The position numbers were made by a program, and so were the translations under genes. Below, piece by piece: positions 7,350 through 15,380 of a DNA stretch of 32,786 nt (position 1 is its first letter; every line of letters begins with the position of its first letter). This DNA comes from Lichenicola sp050954785 (lineage in GTDB: Bacteria; Pseudomonadota; Alphaproteobacteria; Acetobacterales; Acetobacteraceae): positions 1 through 32,786 of the forward strand of contig JBPBQO010000136.1 in the NCBI GenBank assembly GCA_050954785.1, read 5' to 3'. The notes beneath the pieces were generated by a model. The model was not told the DNA's origin. It was given only the letters and a program-made list of their open reading frames with translations, and did no database searches.

Positions 7350-8735
7350 TCAACCAAGAACCGTATCGTAAAGAACCAGATGCGCATTCAAAACGTCTGT
7401 CGCGGATGGAGGTGGACGCACCCCGGCTGCCAGCGCATCCAGCCGCTCGGGGTAGTTCGCAAGTTCGGCGAGAATTTCCGCAAGACTCGCCGGACGGCTC
7501 ACTTCGAAATGCAGGCCGTTGACGCCGTCCGTCACTTTTTCCGCCATGCCGCCGATGTTGGAGCAGATCACCGGCTTGCCGTTGGTGAACGCCTCCTGGA
7601 TCACGACGGGAGAATTTTCCCACCAGGTGGATGGCAGGATCATCGCATCGATCCGCTGCATCAAGGCGTTGACCTGCGCATTGTCGTAGGCGCCATGGAA
7701 CACGACGTTTTCGCCGGCTTCCTCGAGCGCCTCGGTCACCACCTTCTGGAATTCGAGCGGCTGGCTGGAATAATCGCCGTAGATTTCGATGACCGCGTTG
7801 TCGATGCCCATCGTGGTCAGGCGTTTGGCGGCATCCATCAGGACGGTGATGCCTTTCAGCGGCGACATCTGGCCGAAGAAACCGAACCGGAGCGTCCGCT
7901 GCCTCGCGGGGGGAAGGCTTGTCGTCCGTGGCCGGCGCAACTGCTTCGCCTGGGAAACGGCGACAGGCCCGATCGGCGTCGGCACGGGCTGGCCTCCATT
8001 ACGCTCCGGCGGCATGTTCTCCAGCACCGCCAGCTTTGCGGCGGGAAGACCCCAGCTCACGAAACGCTCGGCCAGGAAATGGCTCGGCGAAATGAACAGG
8101 TCGACGTCATCCATGAACATCTGCAGGTAGCGCTTGCGCAGAAAGAAATCCCGCTCGCCATATTGCGGAAAGCAGGCGGCGCAGTCGGAGTAGGACTCCT
8201 TCTCGCAGCGACGGAAGGTTTTCGTTTTCATCATCTGGCCGTGATGGTTACAGATGGCCAGGTACTCGTGCAGGCTGAGCACGATTTTCGCACTCGGCCA
8301 GCCGCGCCTGATCGCGCCGAACATCTCGACGCCAAAGCGCACGAAGTGATGGGTGTGCACGATTTCGGGCTGGAGTTCGGCCACCAGTTCCTCGATCACC
8401 TTGGGAAACTGCGGATCGGGATTGGCGAACTTGAAATAATCGAACGGCGCGTTCGGGTGATAGACGTAGTCGTCGGGGCCGTAGGGCTGGGTCAGCGTGG
8501 CACCGAGCCGGGCCTCGCTTTTCGGACTGGAGCAGCCGAGCAGCCAGGCCTTGGCCCCGCGCGCCTTCAGTTCGCGGAACAGGGTGGCGGCGGAGATCTC
8601 GGCACCGCCGCGGGTCAACCTCGGATGCGAATGGGTCATCACCAGGACGCTCGGAAGCGCACGGTCCGTCATGGCCGATTGCGACATCAGGAGGGTCTCG
8701 GCGGTGCTGCCCGCGATGGTCGGCAGGTCGTTCAT
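7350..8735 (-). CDS. Glycosyltransferase family 4 (GT-B), copy 1
   Basis: A 461-residue retaining GT-B glycosyltransferase. The N-terminal domain begins VLVMTHSHPRLTRGGAEIS, the usual GG loop, then HTHHFVRFG. A cysteine cluster CEKESYSDCAACF lies in the middle, as in GT4 enzymes with a structural zinc-like knuckle. The C-terminal domain has RFGFFGQMSPLKG, the donor-site STWWENSPVVIQEAF and the NGKPVICSNIGGMAEKV loop with the E-x7-E type spacing of GT4. The ATG at 8735 overlaps the stop of the upstream GT2 gene as ATGA; the frame is open far upstream, but that stretch is an Arg-rich shadow of the GT2 gene. It is clearly paralogous to the gene at 10545-11894. Donor and acceptor are unknown; the setting indicates surface polysaccharide assembly in the cytoplasm. 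Confidence 0.9.
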   Translation of the reverse strand: MNDLPTIAGSTAETLLMSQSAMTDRALPSVLVMTHSHPRLTRGGAEISAATLFRELKARGAKAWLLGCSSPKSEARLGATLTQPYGPDDYVYHPNAPFDYFKFANPDPQFPKVIEELVAELQPEIVHTHHFVRFGVEMFGAIRRGWPSAKIVLSLHEYLAICNHHGQMMKTKTFRRCEKESYSDCAACFPQYGERDFFLRKRYLQMFMDDVDLFISPSHFLAERFVSWGLPAAKLAVLENMPPERNGGQPVPTPIGPVAVSQAKQLRRPRTTSLPPARQRTLRFGFFGQMSPLKGITVLMDAAKRLTTMGIDNAVIEIYGDYSSQPLEFQKVVTEALEEAGENVVFHGAYDNAQVNALMQRIDAMILPSTWWENSPVVIQEAFTNGKPVICSNIGGMAEKVTDGVNGLHFEVSRPASLAEILAELANYPERLDALAAGVRPPPSATDVLNAHLVLYDTVLG

Positions 8736-10489
8736 GCGGGTACGCCGACGGTTGGGCTCATCCAGCGCTTCTGGAAACGCCATGCATTGTAGAGGGTGAG
8801 GTTGAGGCGCCACGCATTGCCCTGGCCGCCCTGCGACTGGCGTTCGAGATGATAGAGGCGCGCCCGGCGATCGACCACGCAGATCCGGCCGCGATCCTGC
8901 GCCTTGCGGCACAGATCGACATCCTCGAAATCGCCGATGACATAACCCTCGTCGAAACCGCCGACCTCGCGCGCAAGCTGTCGCGGCATCAGCAGGCAGG
9001 CGCCGGTCACCGCCTCGACCTCCCGCACGCTGTCGTCCGGGCTCGGGAACCGGCCCTTCCTCGGGTGCAGGCTGAAGCTCCAGCCCGCGAACTCGGGAAG
9101 AATCTCGTAGGAGCAGCCCTCGTGCTGGATCGTTTCGTCCTCGAACACCAGCAGCGCGCCGACCACGCCGACATCCGGGTGCGCCATCGCGGTCTGGACC
9201 ATGCTGTCGAGCCAGTCCGGCGTTTTCGGGAACACGTCGGAGTTCAGGAAACACACGAACTCCCCACGCGCAGCCTGCAGGCCGATATTGTTGGCGGGCG
9301 CATAGCCCACGTTGGCGGTGAGCGCCAGCAGGCGGAACGGCAGGCGAAAGCGCGCCAGGCACGAGGTCGCCAGCGCTTCCGCCGCACGCAGGATGGTCGG
9401 ATCGTCGAGGACGTAGATGATCTCGTATCCGGCGCCGAGCGTGCGGGAGAAGAACGCCAGTTGCAGTTCCATGAAGTCGATGCGGCCATAGAGCGGCACG
9501 ATGATGGAACAGCGAGGAGCCTCGACCAGCGGGCCGAAGGTCATTTCCCTGAAGCCGACCTTCTCGGTCATCCGGAAGTCGTTCATCGCGGCGACCGCCG
9601 GGCCGAGAACATTGTCGTAGGCAACGGCCAGCTCGTCGTATCGCAGTTCGAGATTGCTCAGGGTTTCCTTGATCGTATCGAGACCCGGGCTGCGTACCTG
9701 CGGGATCCGCTTGAAGGCGACGTCGCCGGACGCGGTCTGCACTTCGAAATAGACGGTCTCGCCGGGAACGCAGACATCGGCCACGAAAGCCAGGAAGCCG
9801 CATTGATCGACCAGCCCACCGAATTTAATGGAAAAGCCTTCACGAACATCCGGGCGCGGAATCGCCAGCCAATGAAGCGGATCGAGCAGGCGCGACGAGG
9901 CGCCGCACCGAACGCGTATGCTGGTGACGGTCTTGAACGGATCGATGAACCAGCCTCGAAGCAGCAGGCCGCCCGGCGGACAGAAACTGGCCGAATCGAG
10001 TTCCAGAAAGACCGGCGGCTGAAGTGCGTCGAGCGTATCCTGACCGGTATAGGCCGGTCGGTTCAGCAGGCGAAGCAGATAGGCGCGTCGGGTCGATCGG
10101 GGAGCGCCGGCAATCAGGCTCTTGGTGCGGCCGATCGCATCGACCTCGGACGGATATTCCAGCGGCTCGGACGGTGTCAGCCGGAACCGTCGTCCATCCT
10201 GGGTCAGGATCAGGTCCTGCATGCCATCGCTGCGTTCGGCCGAGCCCCGAACAAAAATTACCACACCGAAACCGATTTTTCGAACATCGGCTCTCGGGAA
10301 AACGCAAACTGTCGCGTCTCCCGAGACAGTGGCATCGCCGAATTCCAGCGAGCACTGTGGCGACACGTCCTGATCGTCCCAGCCAAGATCGATCCATCCG
10401 CCGGCAATCCAGCCATCCAGACTCGGCACGTAGGACAGGAAGTCGATACAACCCTGACTCGATTGGACCATGGGAGGCATGACGGACAT
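8732..10489 (-). CDS. Glycosyltransferase family 2 with N-terminal beta-sandwich modules, copy 1
   Basis: A 585-residue protein. The last 260 residues form a GT2 (GT-A) domain: CSIIVPLYGRIDFMELQL, IIYVLDDP, NVGYAPANNIGL, FVCFLNSDVF (DxD-like site), TGACLLMPRQL, GGFDEGYVIGDFEDVDLC with the ED catalytic-type pair, and YHLERQSQ. The first 310 residues hold two beta-sandwich-like modules, beginning CIDFLSYVPSLDGWIAGGW and PGGLLLRGWFIDPF, joined by a short helical stretch. Such modules recur in the neighbouring genes and may bind glycan or mediate assembly (inference). The ATG at 10489 has GAGGA about 12 bases upstream; in-frame ATGs at codons 4 and 7 are alternatives. The stop overlaps the GT4 start by ATGA, so the pair is translationally coupled. 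It is paralogous along its whole length to 11904-13745. Confidence 0.9.
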   Translation of the reverse strand: MSVMPPMVQSSQGCIDFLSYVPSLDGWIAGGWIDLGWDDQDVSPQCSLEFGDATVSGDATVCVFPRADVRKIGFGVVIFVRGSAERSDGMQDLILTQDGRRFRLTPSEPLEYPSEVDAIGRTKSLIAGAPRSTRRAYLLRLLNRPAYTGQDTLDALQPPVFLELDSASFCPPGGLLLRGWFIDPFKTVTSIRVRCGASSRLLDPLHWLAIPRPDVREGFSIKFGGLVDQCGFLAFVADVCVPGETVYFEVQTASGDVAFKRIPQVRSPGLDTIKETLSNLELRYDELAVAYDNVLGPAVAAMNDFRMTEKVGFREMTFGPLVEAPRCSIIVPLYGRIDFMELQLAFFSRTLGAGYEIIYVLDDPTILRAAEALATSCLARFRLPFRLLALTANVGYAPANNIGLQAARGEFVCFLNSDVFPKTPDWLDSMVQTAMAHPDVGVVGALLVFEDETIQHEGCSYEILPEFAGWSFSLHPRKGRFPSPDDSVREVEAVTGACLLMPRQLAREVGGFDEGYVIGDFEDVDLCRKAQDRGRICVVDRRARLYHLERQSQGGQGNAWRLNLTLYNAWRFQKRWMSPTVGVPA

Positions 10490-10544
10490 TGCCGGTATTA
10501 ATCCTCAAGAGGCCAGTCGCAAGCTCATACTCCGGACTGGCACT

Positions 10545-11894
10545 CTAGGGAACAGCAAAGCTCGCCGCAGAAGAGTTTGCCTGCGATCGCTGCGCAACCG
10601 TTGCGCTGTTCGATGCCGTTCCGGAAAGGCTGCGGTACAACGACATATGCTCGGCGAGCGGGTCGTGGTCACGCTGTCGGCGGCCAACGCCGCGACCGAG
10701 CTCCTCGACAAGTTGTGGCTGTGCGGCCAGGTTTTTGAGAACATTCACGAGCGAGCGGGCGCTTCCGACCTGAAAATGCATTCCGTCCACGCCCGGCATG
10801 ACCTTCTCCGCCATGCCACCGACATTCGAACACACGACCGGGCGTCCGTTCCGGAACGCTTCCTGGATGACGACGGGTGAGTTCTCCCACCAGATCGATG
10901 GAACGAGAACGACGTCCACCTCGGCCATGAGGTCATCGACATCGGTATTGCTGTAGGCACCATGAAAGGCGACGTTGCTGCCGATTTTCTCGATGCTGCT
11001 CAGGAACTCGGCCTGGAATGCCTGCGGCTGGTTGGTATGATCGCCGAAAATCGAAAAGCTGATGCCGGGCACGTGCTCCTGGTCCAGGATAGCCGCGGCG
11101 TCGAGCAGAACCTGGATCCCCTTCAGCAGCGATATCTGCCCGAAAAAGCCGACGCGTAGCTCGGTCGAGGATGAGGCAGGAACCGATGCGCGGGACGATC
11201 GCGACGATGTCGGGATATTCTCGATGACGCTGATTCGGTCTTGGGATATTCCCCACTCGACATACCGCTGCGCCAGAAAATGGCTGGGCGCTATGAAGTG
11301 GTCCACGTGGTTCAGGAAATGCCTTATATAAGCTTCCCGGATGAAGAAATCCGAAGGCTGCATTTCAGGAAAACAGCGGCTGCATTCGACGTATCCGGAC
11401 CTGCGACACAGCTTGCTCTGCTGGCGCGTCACCATCTGCCCCTGCTGGTGACAGATGGCCAGGAACTCGTGCAGCGTCAGGATGATGCGGGAGTCCGGCA
11501 GGATTTCCCTGACGTAGGCGAACGCCTCCATCCCGAAATTGATATAGTGATGGAAATGAACGACATCCGGACGAAGGTTTTTCAGGAGCGCCCGAAAATC
11601 GCGGGCGAATGCCATATCCCGGTTGGCGAACTTGAACCATTCGAAGTCACCGACCGTATACAGAAACTCGTCGCGCTGGAACGGCTGGGTGATCGACTGA
11701 CCGGCGCGGGCGAACGACGTGGTCCGGCTGCATCCGCAATACCATGATTTGATATTTCGGCACTCGCGCAACTGCTCGAACAACGAATATGATGCAACCT
11801 CGGATCCGCCATTCTGGATTTGCGGATGACTGTGCGATGCGATCAGCACCCGCAGGTTCGCGGGCTCATCGTTCTCCATCGGGATGGATGACAC
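10545..11894 (-). CDS. Glycosyltransferase family 4 (GT-B), copy 2
   Basis: A 449-residue paralogue of the GT4 protein at 7350-8735, matching it block by block: LIASHSHPQIQNGGSEV, FHHYINFGMEAF, LTLHEFLAICHQQGQM, the cysteine cluster CRRSGYVECSRCF, HFIAPSHFLAQRYVEWG, RVGFFGQISLLKG, PSIWWENSPVVIQEAF and NGRPVVCSNVGGMAEKV. All residues expected of the GT4 donor site are present. The start is a GTG at 11894: TGAGGA, which includes the stop codon of the upstream GT2 gene, lies six bases before it, whereas the in-frame ATG five codons later has no ribosome binding site. It ends 55 bases before the next GT2 gene. The C-terminal 45 residues are Ser/Ala-rich and diverge from copy 1. Confidence 0.9.
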   Translation of the reverse strand: MSSIPMENDEPANLRVLIASHSHPQIQNGGSEVASYSLFEQLRECRNIKSWYCGCSRTTSFARAGQSITQPFQRDEFLYTVGDFEWFKFANRDMAFARDFRALLKNLRPDVVHFHHYINFGMEAFAYVREILPDSRIILTLHEFLAICHQQGQMVTRQQSKLCRRSGYVECSRCFPEMQPSDFFIREAYIRHFLNHVDHFIAPSHFLAQRYVEWGISQDRISVIENIPTSSRSSRASVPASSSTELRVGFFGQISLLKGIQVLLDAAAILDQEHVPGISFSIFGDHTNQPQAFQAEFLSSIEKIGSNVAFHGAYSNTDVDDLMAEVDVVLVPSIWWENSPVVIQEAFRNGRPVVCSNVGGMAEKVMPGVDGMHFQVGSARSLVNVLKNLAAQPQLVEELGRGVGRRQRDHDPLAEHMSLYRSLSGTASNSATVAQRSQANSSAASFAVP

Positions 11895-11903
11895 GGTGCG
11901 TCC

Positions 11904-13745
11904 TCAGCCGAACGCGACGTCGTGCAAGGATTGACTGGCAAGTAGCGGCGCGATTGCGGCGATCGCAATCCGTTCGCGCGATCCATCGGCCTCCGACGCC
12001 AGACGTGCGCCCCATCGCCGTTGATGGAGCCAGGCATTGTAGAGTGTTACGTTCATTCGCCAGGGCTCGGTCGCCGAAGCCTGCGACTTCCGTTCGAGAT
12101 GATAGAGAATGACTCCGTGATCCACCGCGCACGCCGCCCCGAACTCTCGCGCTCGGAGACACAGGTCGGAATCCTCGAAATCTCCGATAATGTAGCTTTC
12201 ATCGAAGCCGTCCAGATCGAGCGCCAGTTGCCGCGGCATCACCATGCAGGCACCGGTAATTGCCGGGTGCAATCCCAGTGTCTTGCTGCTGGTGGGACGG
12301 CTGCCCTTGCCGGGATGCATCGGGAACAACCAGTGGCTGAACTCCGGAAGTTGTTCGTAACGCATTCCCTGATGCTGGATGGTGCCGTCCTCGAACAGCA
12401 GCAACGGCCCGACGATGCCGACCAGAGGATGCCGGGCGAAATCGGCAAGAAGCATGTCGATCCAATCCGCCTCGAGCGCGAAAACGTCCGAGTTCAGGAA
12501 GCAGACATGGCTTCCCGTCGCGACGCTCAGGCCAGCGTTACAGGCGGGAGCAAAACCGACATTGTCCTCCAGCAGAAGAAGACGCAAAGGTAATCCGAAC
12601 CGTCGATACAGGGAATCCGCCAGGTAGCAGGCGGCGTCCGCGCCGTCCGGGTCGTCGATCACGTAGATCAGTTCGTGTCGATCGGCAAAATGCCCGCGTG
12701 CCATCAACGCGACCTGCACCTCCATGTAATCGATCCTGCCATAGATGGGAACTATGACGGAACAGACCGGTGCGGCTGGCGGCGTACCGAAGCAAATCTC
12801 CCGGTAGGTTCGCGATGCGTCCAGCCGTTCATGATTGAGTGTCATCAAGGCCGGGCCGATCGAGTCGAATGTTCTTTCGACCTCATCATAGCGCGGCGAA
12901 AGGTTTGCCAACACATTCCTGATCGCATGCAGGCCCTTCAGACGGGATGGCTTCACCCGGATGAAACCGGTGTCGCCGCTGACGGCCTCGATCTCGATAT
13001 AGACGTCGCTACCCGGGTCGATGCAGTCGGTGACATGAAGCACGAAGCCGCAATTCGCGTTACGACTCCGGAGCGACTGGCCATATTCGGCAACGACGTC
13101 GGGTCGTCTGACCTTGACGGCGTCTTTGACATGAAGTTCCGTCGAAAGGTCGCCGCTACGCAGGCGGACGCTGCGTATGCCGAGCGACCCCGTCATCAGC
13201 CAGCCATTCAGCAACACGTCCGACGACCCGCAACCGATCGACTCATCGATCCTGAAGGCGAACTGGCTGCTGAAGCGATCGAGAGTATCGTGGCCATCGA
13301 AAGCCGTTCTTTTGAGGACGGCCTGGAAACGGTCGGCGAGCTCACCCGGCCGTTTCGGCTGCTGCCGGCTCACGATGTCGATCAGATCCCGATCTTGGGA
13401 CTGCGCGACGTCGTATGTCGGCCGCATAACGATCCGGTCGTCCAAGTAATCGAACTCTATCGAGATCAGCGCGCCGAGCGTTCTGCGCGAAGCGGGCAGA
13501 CTAAGGGCAAGGCCGCGTCCGCGATCACCCAGGTCGGGCCGCCTGGTCTCGATCGCCAGGCCTTCACCCTGAAGCACGCCATTCTCAAAATAGAAACTCA
13601 GATGGTGCTGGCCGGACAAGCCGCCAAAAACGTCTGGACCAGATAGAAACGGCGCCCAACCGCAGACAAGCCAGCTTCCCGTGCTCTCCGCATAACCATA
13701 AATATCGATACAGCCGGTCGCAGTCAGTCTTTCGCCGACATCCAT
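11904..13745 (-). CDS. Glycosyltransferase family 2 with N-terminal beta-sandwich modules, copy 2
   Basis: A protein of about 613 residues, paralogous to 8732-10489 along most of its length. The GT2 domain (last 280 residues) shows CSVIVPIYGRIDYMEVQVAL, LIYVIDDPDGAD, NVGFAPACNAGL, HVCFLNSDVF, GTIQHQGMRYEQLPEF, TGACMVMPRQL, DGFDESYIIGDFEDSDLC and YHLERKSQ. The N-terminal part has two beta-sandwich-like modules (CIDIYGYAESTGSWLVCGW and SSDVLLNGWLMTGSLG). The tandem ATG codons at 13748 and 13745 follow GGAGG by 2 and 5 bases; I use the second. A TTG at 13775 is in frame but lacks a site. It is the first gene of the polysaccharide operon: a terminator hairpin for galE and a candidate promoter lie just upstream. 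A C-terminal extension of about 35 residues beyond the paralogue is Ala/Ser-rich. Confidence 0.9.
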   Translation of the reverse strand: MDVGERLTATGCIDIYGYAESTGSWLVCGWAPFLSGPDVFGGLSGQHHLSFYFENGVLQGEGLAIETRRPDLGDRGRGLALSLPASRRTLGALISIEFDYLDDRIVMRPTYDVAQSQDRDLIDIVSRQQPKRPGELADRFQAVLKRTAFDGHDTLDRFSSQFAFRIDESIGCGSSDVLLNGWLMTGSLGIRSVRLRSGDLSTELHVKDAVKVRRPDVVAEYGQSLRSRNANCGFVLHVTDCIDPGSDVYIEIEAVSGDTGFIRVKPSRLKGLHAIRNVLANLSPRYDEVERTFDSIGPALMTLNHERLDASRTYREICFGTPPAAPVCSVIVPIYGRIDYMEVQVALMARGHFADRHELIYVIDDPDGADAACYLADSLYRRFGLPLRLLLLEDNVGFAPACNAGLSVATGSHVCFLNSDVFALEADWIDMLLADFARHPLVGIVGPLLLFEDGTIQHQGMRYEQLPEFSHWLFPMHPGKGSRPTSSKTLGLHPAITGACMVMPRQLALDLDGFDESYIIGDFEDSDLCLRAREFGAACAVDHGVILYHLERKSQASATEPWRMNVTLYNAWLHQRRWGARLASEADGSRERIAIAAIAPLLASQSLHDVAFG

Positions 13746-13799
13746 CATGCCCTCCGGGCGATACACTCCCTGCAAGTCGAGCGTCGGGGATCAATCGTT

Positions 13800-13829
13800 A
13801 ATATAGCGAAAAAGAGACTGTTACGGCAA
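13800..13829 (-). promoter_or_regulatory. Candidate promoter of the GT/kds operon, overlapping the galE terminator
   Basis: On the minus strand TTGCCG (13829-13824) and TATATT (13805-13800) are separated by 18 bases, close to a housekeeping -35/-10 pair (4/6 and 5/6 matches). The -35 box would lie in the loop of the terminator hairpin at 13809-13834. Transcription would start about 50 bases before the GT2 start codon. Position and match are seen; promoter function is inferred. Confidence 0.3.
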
Positions 13830-13834
13830 GTCTC
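13809..13834 (-). terminator. Rho-independent terminator downstream of galE
   Basis: Read on the minus strand, GAGACT (13834-13829), a 9-base loop and AGTCTC (13819-13814) form a 6-bp stem followed at once by TTTTTC (13813-13808). It lies 26 bases after the galE stop, in the correct orientation. The stem is short, but the T-run and the position support an end signal. Confidence 0.65.
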
Positions 13835-13859
13835 AATAAAAGTTCCGATCAAGTGTCCG

Positions 13860-14849
13860 TCAGGCGGCGTTTCCATAGCCATTGGGATTTGCCTGACGCC
13901 AGGCAAGCGCGGTTGCCACGATGTCGTCCAAAGCCGTGTAGCGGGGCGTCCATCCGGTTTCGGAGCGAATGCGATCCGATCCGGCGACGAGCACGGCCGG
14001 ATCGCCGGGGCGACGCGGCATCATGCGCATCGGAACCGGGCGGCCGCTCACCCGCTCCACGCTCTGGATGACCTCCAGGACGGAGTGACCGGTTCCGCTG
14101 CCGAGATTGTAGGTGACGCTCCCGGTCTCGATCCGGGCCAGCGCCGCCAGATGGGCCTGGGCAAGGTCGGACACATGGACGTAATCGCGGATGCAGGTGC
14201 CGTCCGGCGTAGGGTAATCGTCGCCGAACACCAGGATCTCGGGCCGCAGGCCGAGTGCCGCCTCGATGATCAGCGGGATCAGGTGCGTCTCGGGCCGGTG
14301 ATCCTCGCCCGATCGTCCAGCCGGGTCGGCGCCGGCGGCATTGAAGTAGCGAAGGCAGGCGTAACGCAGCCCATGGATGCGGTCGGCCCAGTAGAGAGCA
14401 CGCTCTATCATGAGCTTGCTCTCGCCGTAGGGCGATCCCGGGTCGATCCGGGTCGTTTCGGTAATCGGCATCGTCTCCGGATTGCCGAACAGCGCCGCGG
14501 TGGAGGAGAGGATGAACCGGCCGACACCGTGGCGAACGCACGCGTCGATCAGACGAATACCCAGCCCGGCGTTCTCGGTCATGTAGTGGAACGGCCGCTG
14601 CATGCTCTCGCCGACCAGCGACAGGGCAGCGAAATGGAGCACTCCGTCCCAATGCCCATCGCCCAGGACGGCATCGAGTGCCGCCTCGTCGGCAAGTTCG
14701 GCCTCGACGAGACGCACGGTCGCCGGCAAGGACTCGCGATGACCCTGGCGCAGGTTGTCATAGACGACGACCTCGTCGCCCCGGTCGCTCAACGCCCAAA
14801 CGATATGGCTGCCGACATAGCCGGCACCACCAGTCACCAGAAATCTCAA
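13860..14849 (-). CDS. galE: UDP-glucose 4-epimerase
   Basis: Interconverts UDP-glucose and UDP-galactose with bound NAD, supplying UDP-galactose for polysaccharide synthesis. The Rossmann start RFLVTGGAGYVGSH, LHFAALSLVGES, the SSTAALFG serine, the YGESKLMIE tyrosine/lysine pair, LRYFNAAGAD and the DDYPTPDGTCIRDYVHVSDLA block identify the GalE branch of extended short-chain dehydrogenases. I place the start at the TTG at 14849: the protein then begins at the canonical first beta strand (329 residues) and AGGA lies 11 bases upstream. An ATG at 14918 and longer in-frame starts up to 15020 would add 23 to 57 residues that are low-complexity and unlike the family. The gene ends before a terminator hairpin and is probably its own transcription unit. 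Confidence 0.92.
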   Translation of the reverse strand: MRFLVTGGAGYVGSHIVWALSDRGDEVVVYDNLRQGHRESLPATVRLVEAELADEAALDAVLGDGHWDGVLHFAALSLVGESMQRPFHYMTENAGLGIRLIDACVRHGVGRFILSSTAALFGNPETMPITETTRIDPGSPYGESKLMIERALYWADRIHGLRYACLRYFNAAGADPAGRSGEDHRPETHLIPLIIEAALGLRPEILVFGDDYPTPDGTCIRDYVHVSDLAQAHLAALARIETGSVTYNLGSGTGHSVLEVIQSVERVSGRPVPMRMMPRRPGDPAVLVAGSDRIRSETGWTPRYTALDDIVATALAWRQANPNGYGNAA

Positions 14850-15380
14850 GGCCTGTATCGTCCTCTCGGCGTTGAAAGCGAGCAGTCGCTCGAACCGGGC
14901 AAAGTATGGATTAACCATGCCGGGAGGTCGAGTATCGTTTCTCGGCAAAGTACTGGCTGGTGCTGGCGAAGTTCGACATCGTGGCCTGGGTTTGTACGAG
15001 ATGTCGGATTTCGGTCGCACCGCAATCGCCTAATGCGATCGGATTCTTTGCCGAAACGAAGCCGTTTGCAGAGTTGCCTGCTCGCCGGGACGCCATTTCG
15101 GCCGCAATGGAACCATCCGACATCGTCATGCTTCCCGATCCTGACACGATGCGGGTGACACCAGCACCTGCGGTCGTTACGGCGTTACTGGCGACAGGAG
15201 CGACGGCTCGACCCGGAATGGTTGCATGGACCACCCTGGCATCGATCTATGTTCTGCCCGCTCTTTGCGGTTTCAAAACGCTCTGCGCGGCCACGCTGAT
15301 CGGATTCAAGCTGACATCGATCAGCCGTTTCCTGCGGCTGGATGAGCCAGGTTGCCCACCAGCCGCAGGAGGAACGATGC
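14850..15380. other. Intergenic region between the beta-helix protein and galE
   Basis: About 530 bases with no convincing gene. A minus-strand frame of 107 codons (15234-14911, GTG start, no good ribosome binding site) gives a Ser/Ala-rich sequence matching nothing I know, and a plus-strand frame of 155 codons overlaps it; neither is supported. The region contains a perfect inverted repeat (15330-15370) and presumably the galE promoter, which I could not pinpoint. Confidence 0.5.
15330..15370. repeat. Perfect 12-bp inverted repeat downstream of the beta-helix gene
   Basis: TCCTGCGGCTGG at 15330-15341 is complementary to CCAGCCGCAGGA at 15359-15370, with a 17-base loop. It lies 10 bases beyond the stop of the minus-strand beta-helix protein. 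Neither side has a T-run, so it is not a classic terminator. It may protect or end the transcript, or be a protein site. Confidence 0.5.

Noticed and set aside
7350..9803. A single 817-residue protein covering the GT4 gene and half of the GT2 gene
   Set aside because: The first 356 residues are Arg-rich antisense-free shadow of the GT2 frame. The GT4 protein has its own ATG at 8735 overlapping the GT2 stop.
14911..15234. Minus-strand frame of 107 codons between galE and the beta-helix gene
   Set aside because: It starts with GTG without a ribosome binding site, has low-complexity Ser/Ala content and no recognisable domain, and overlaps an equally long frame on the other strand.
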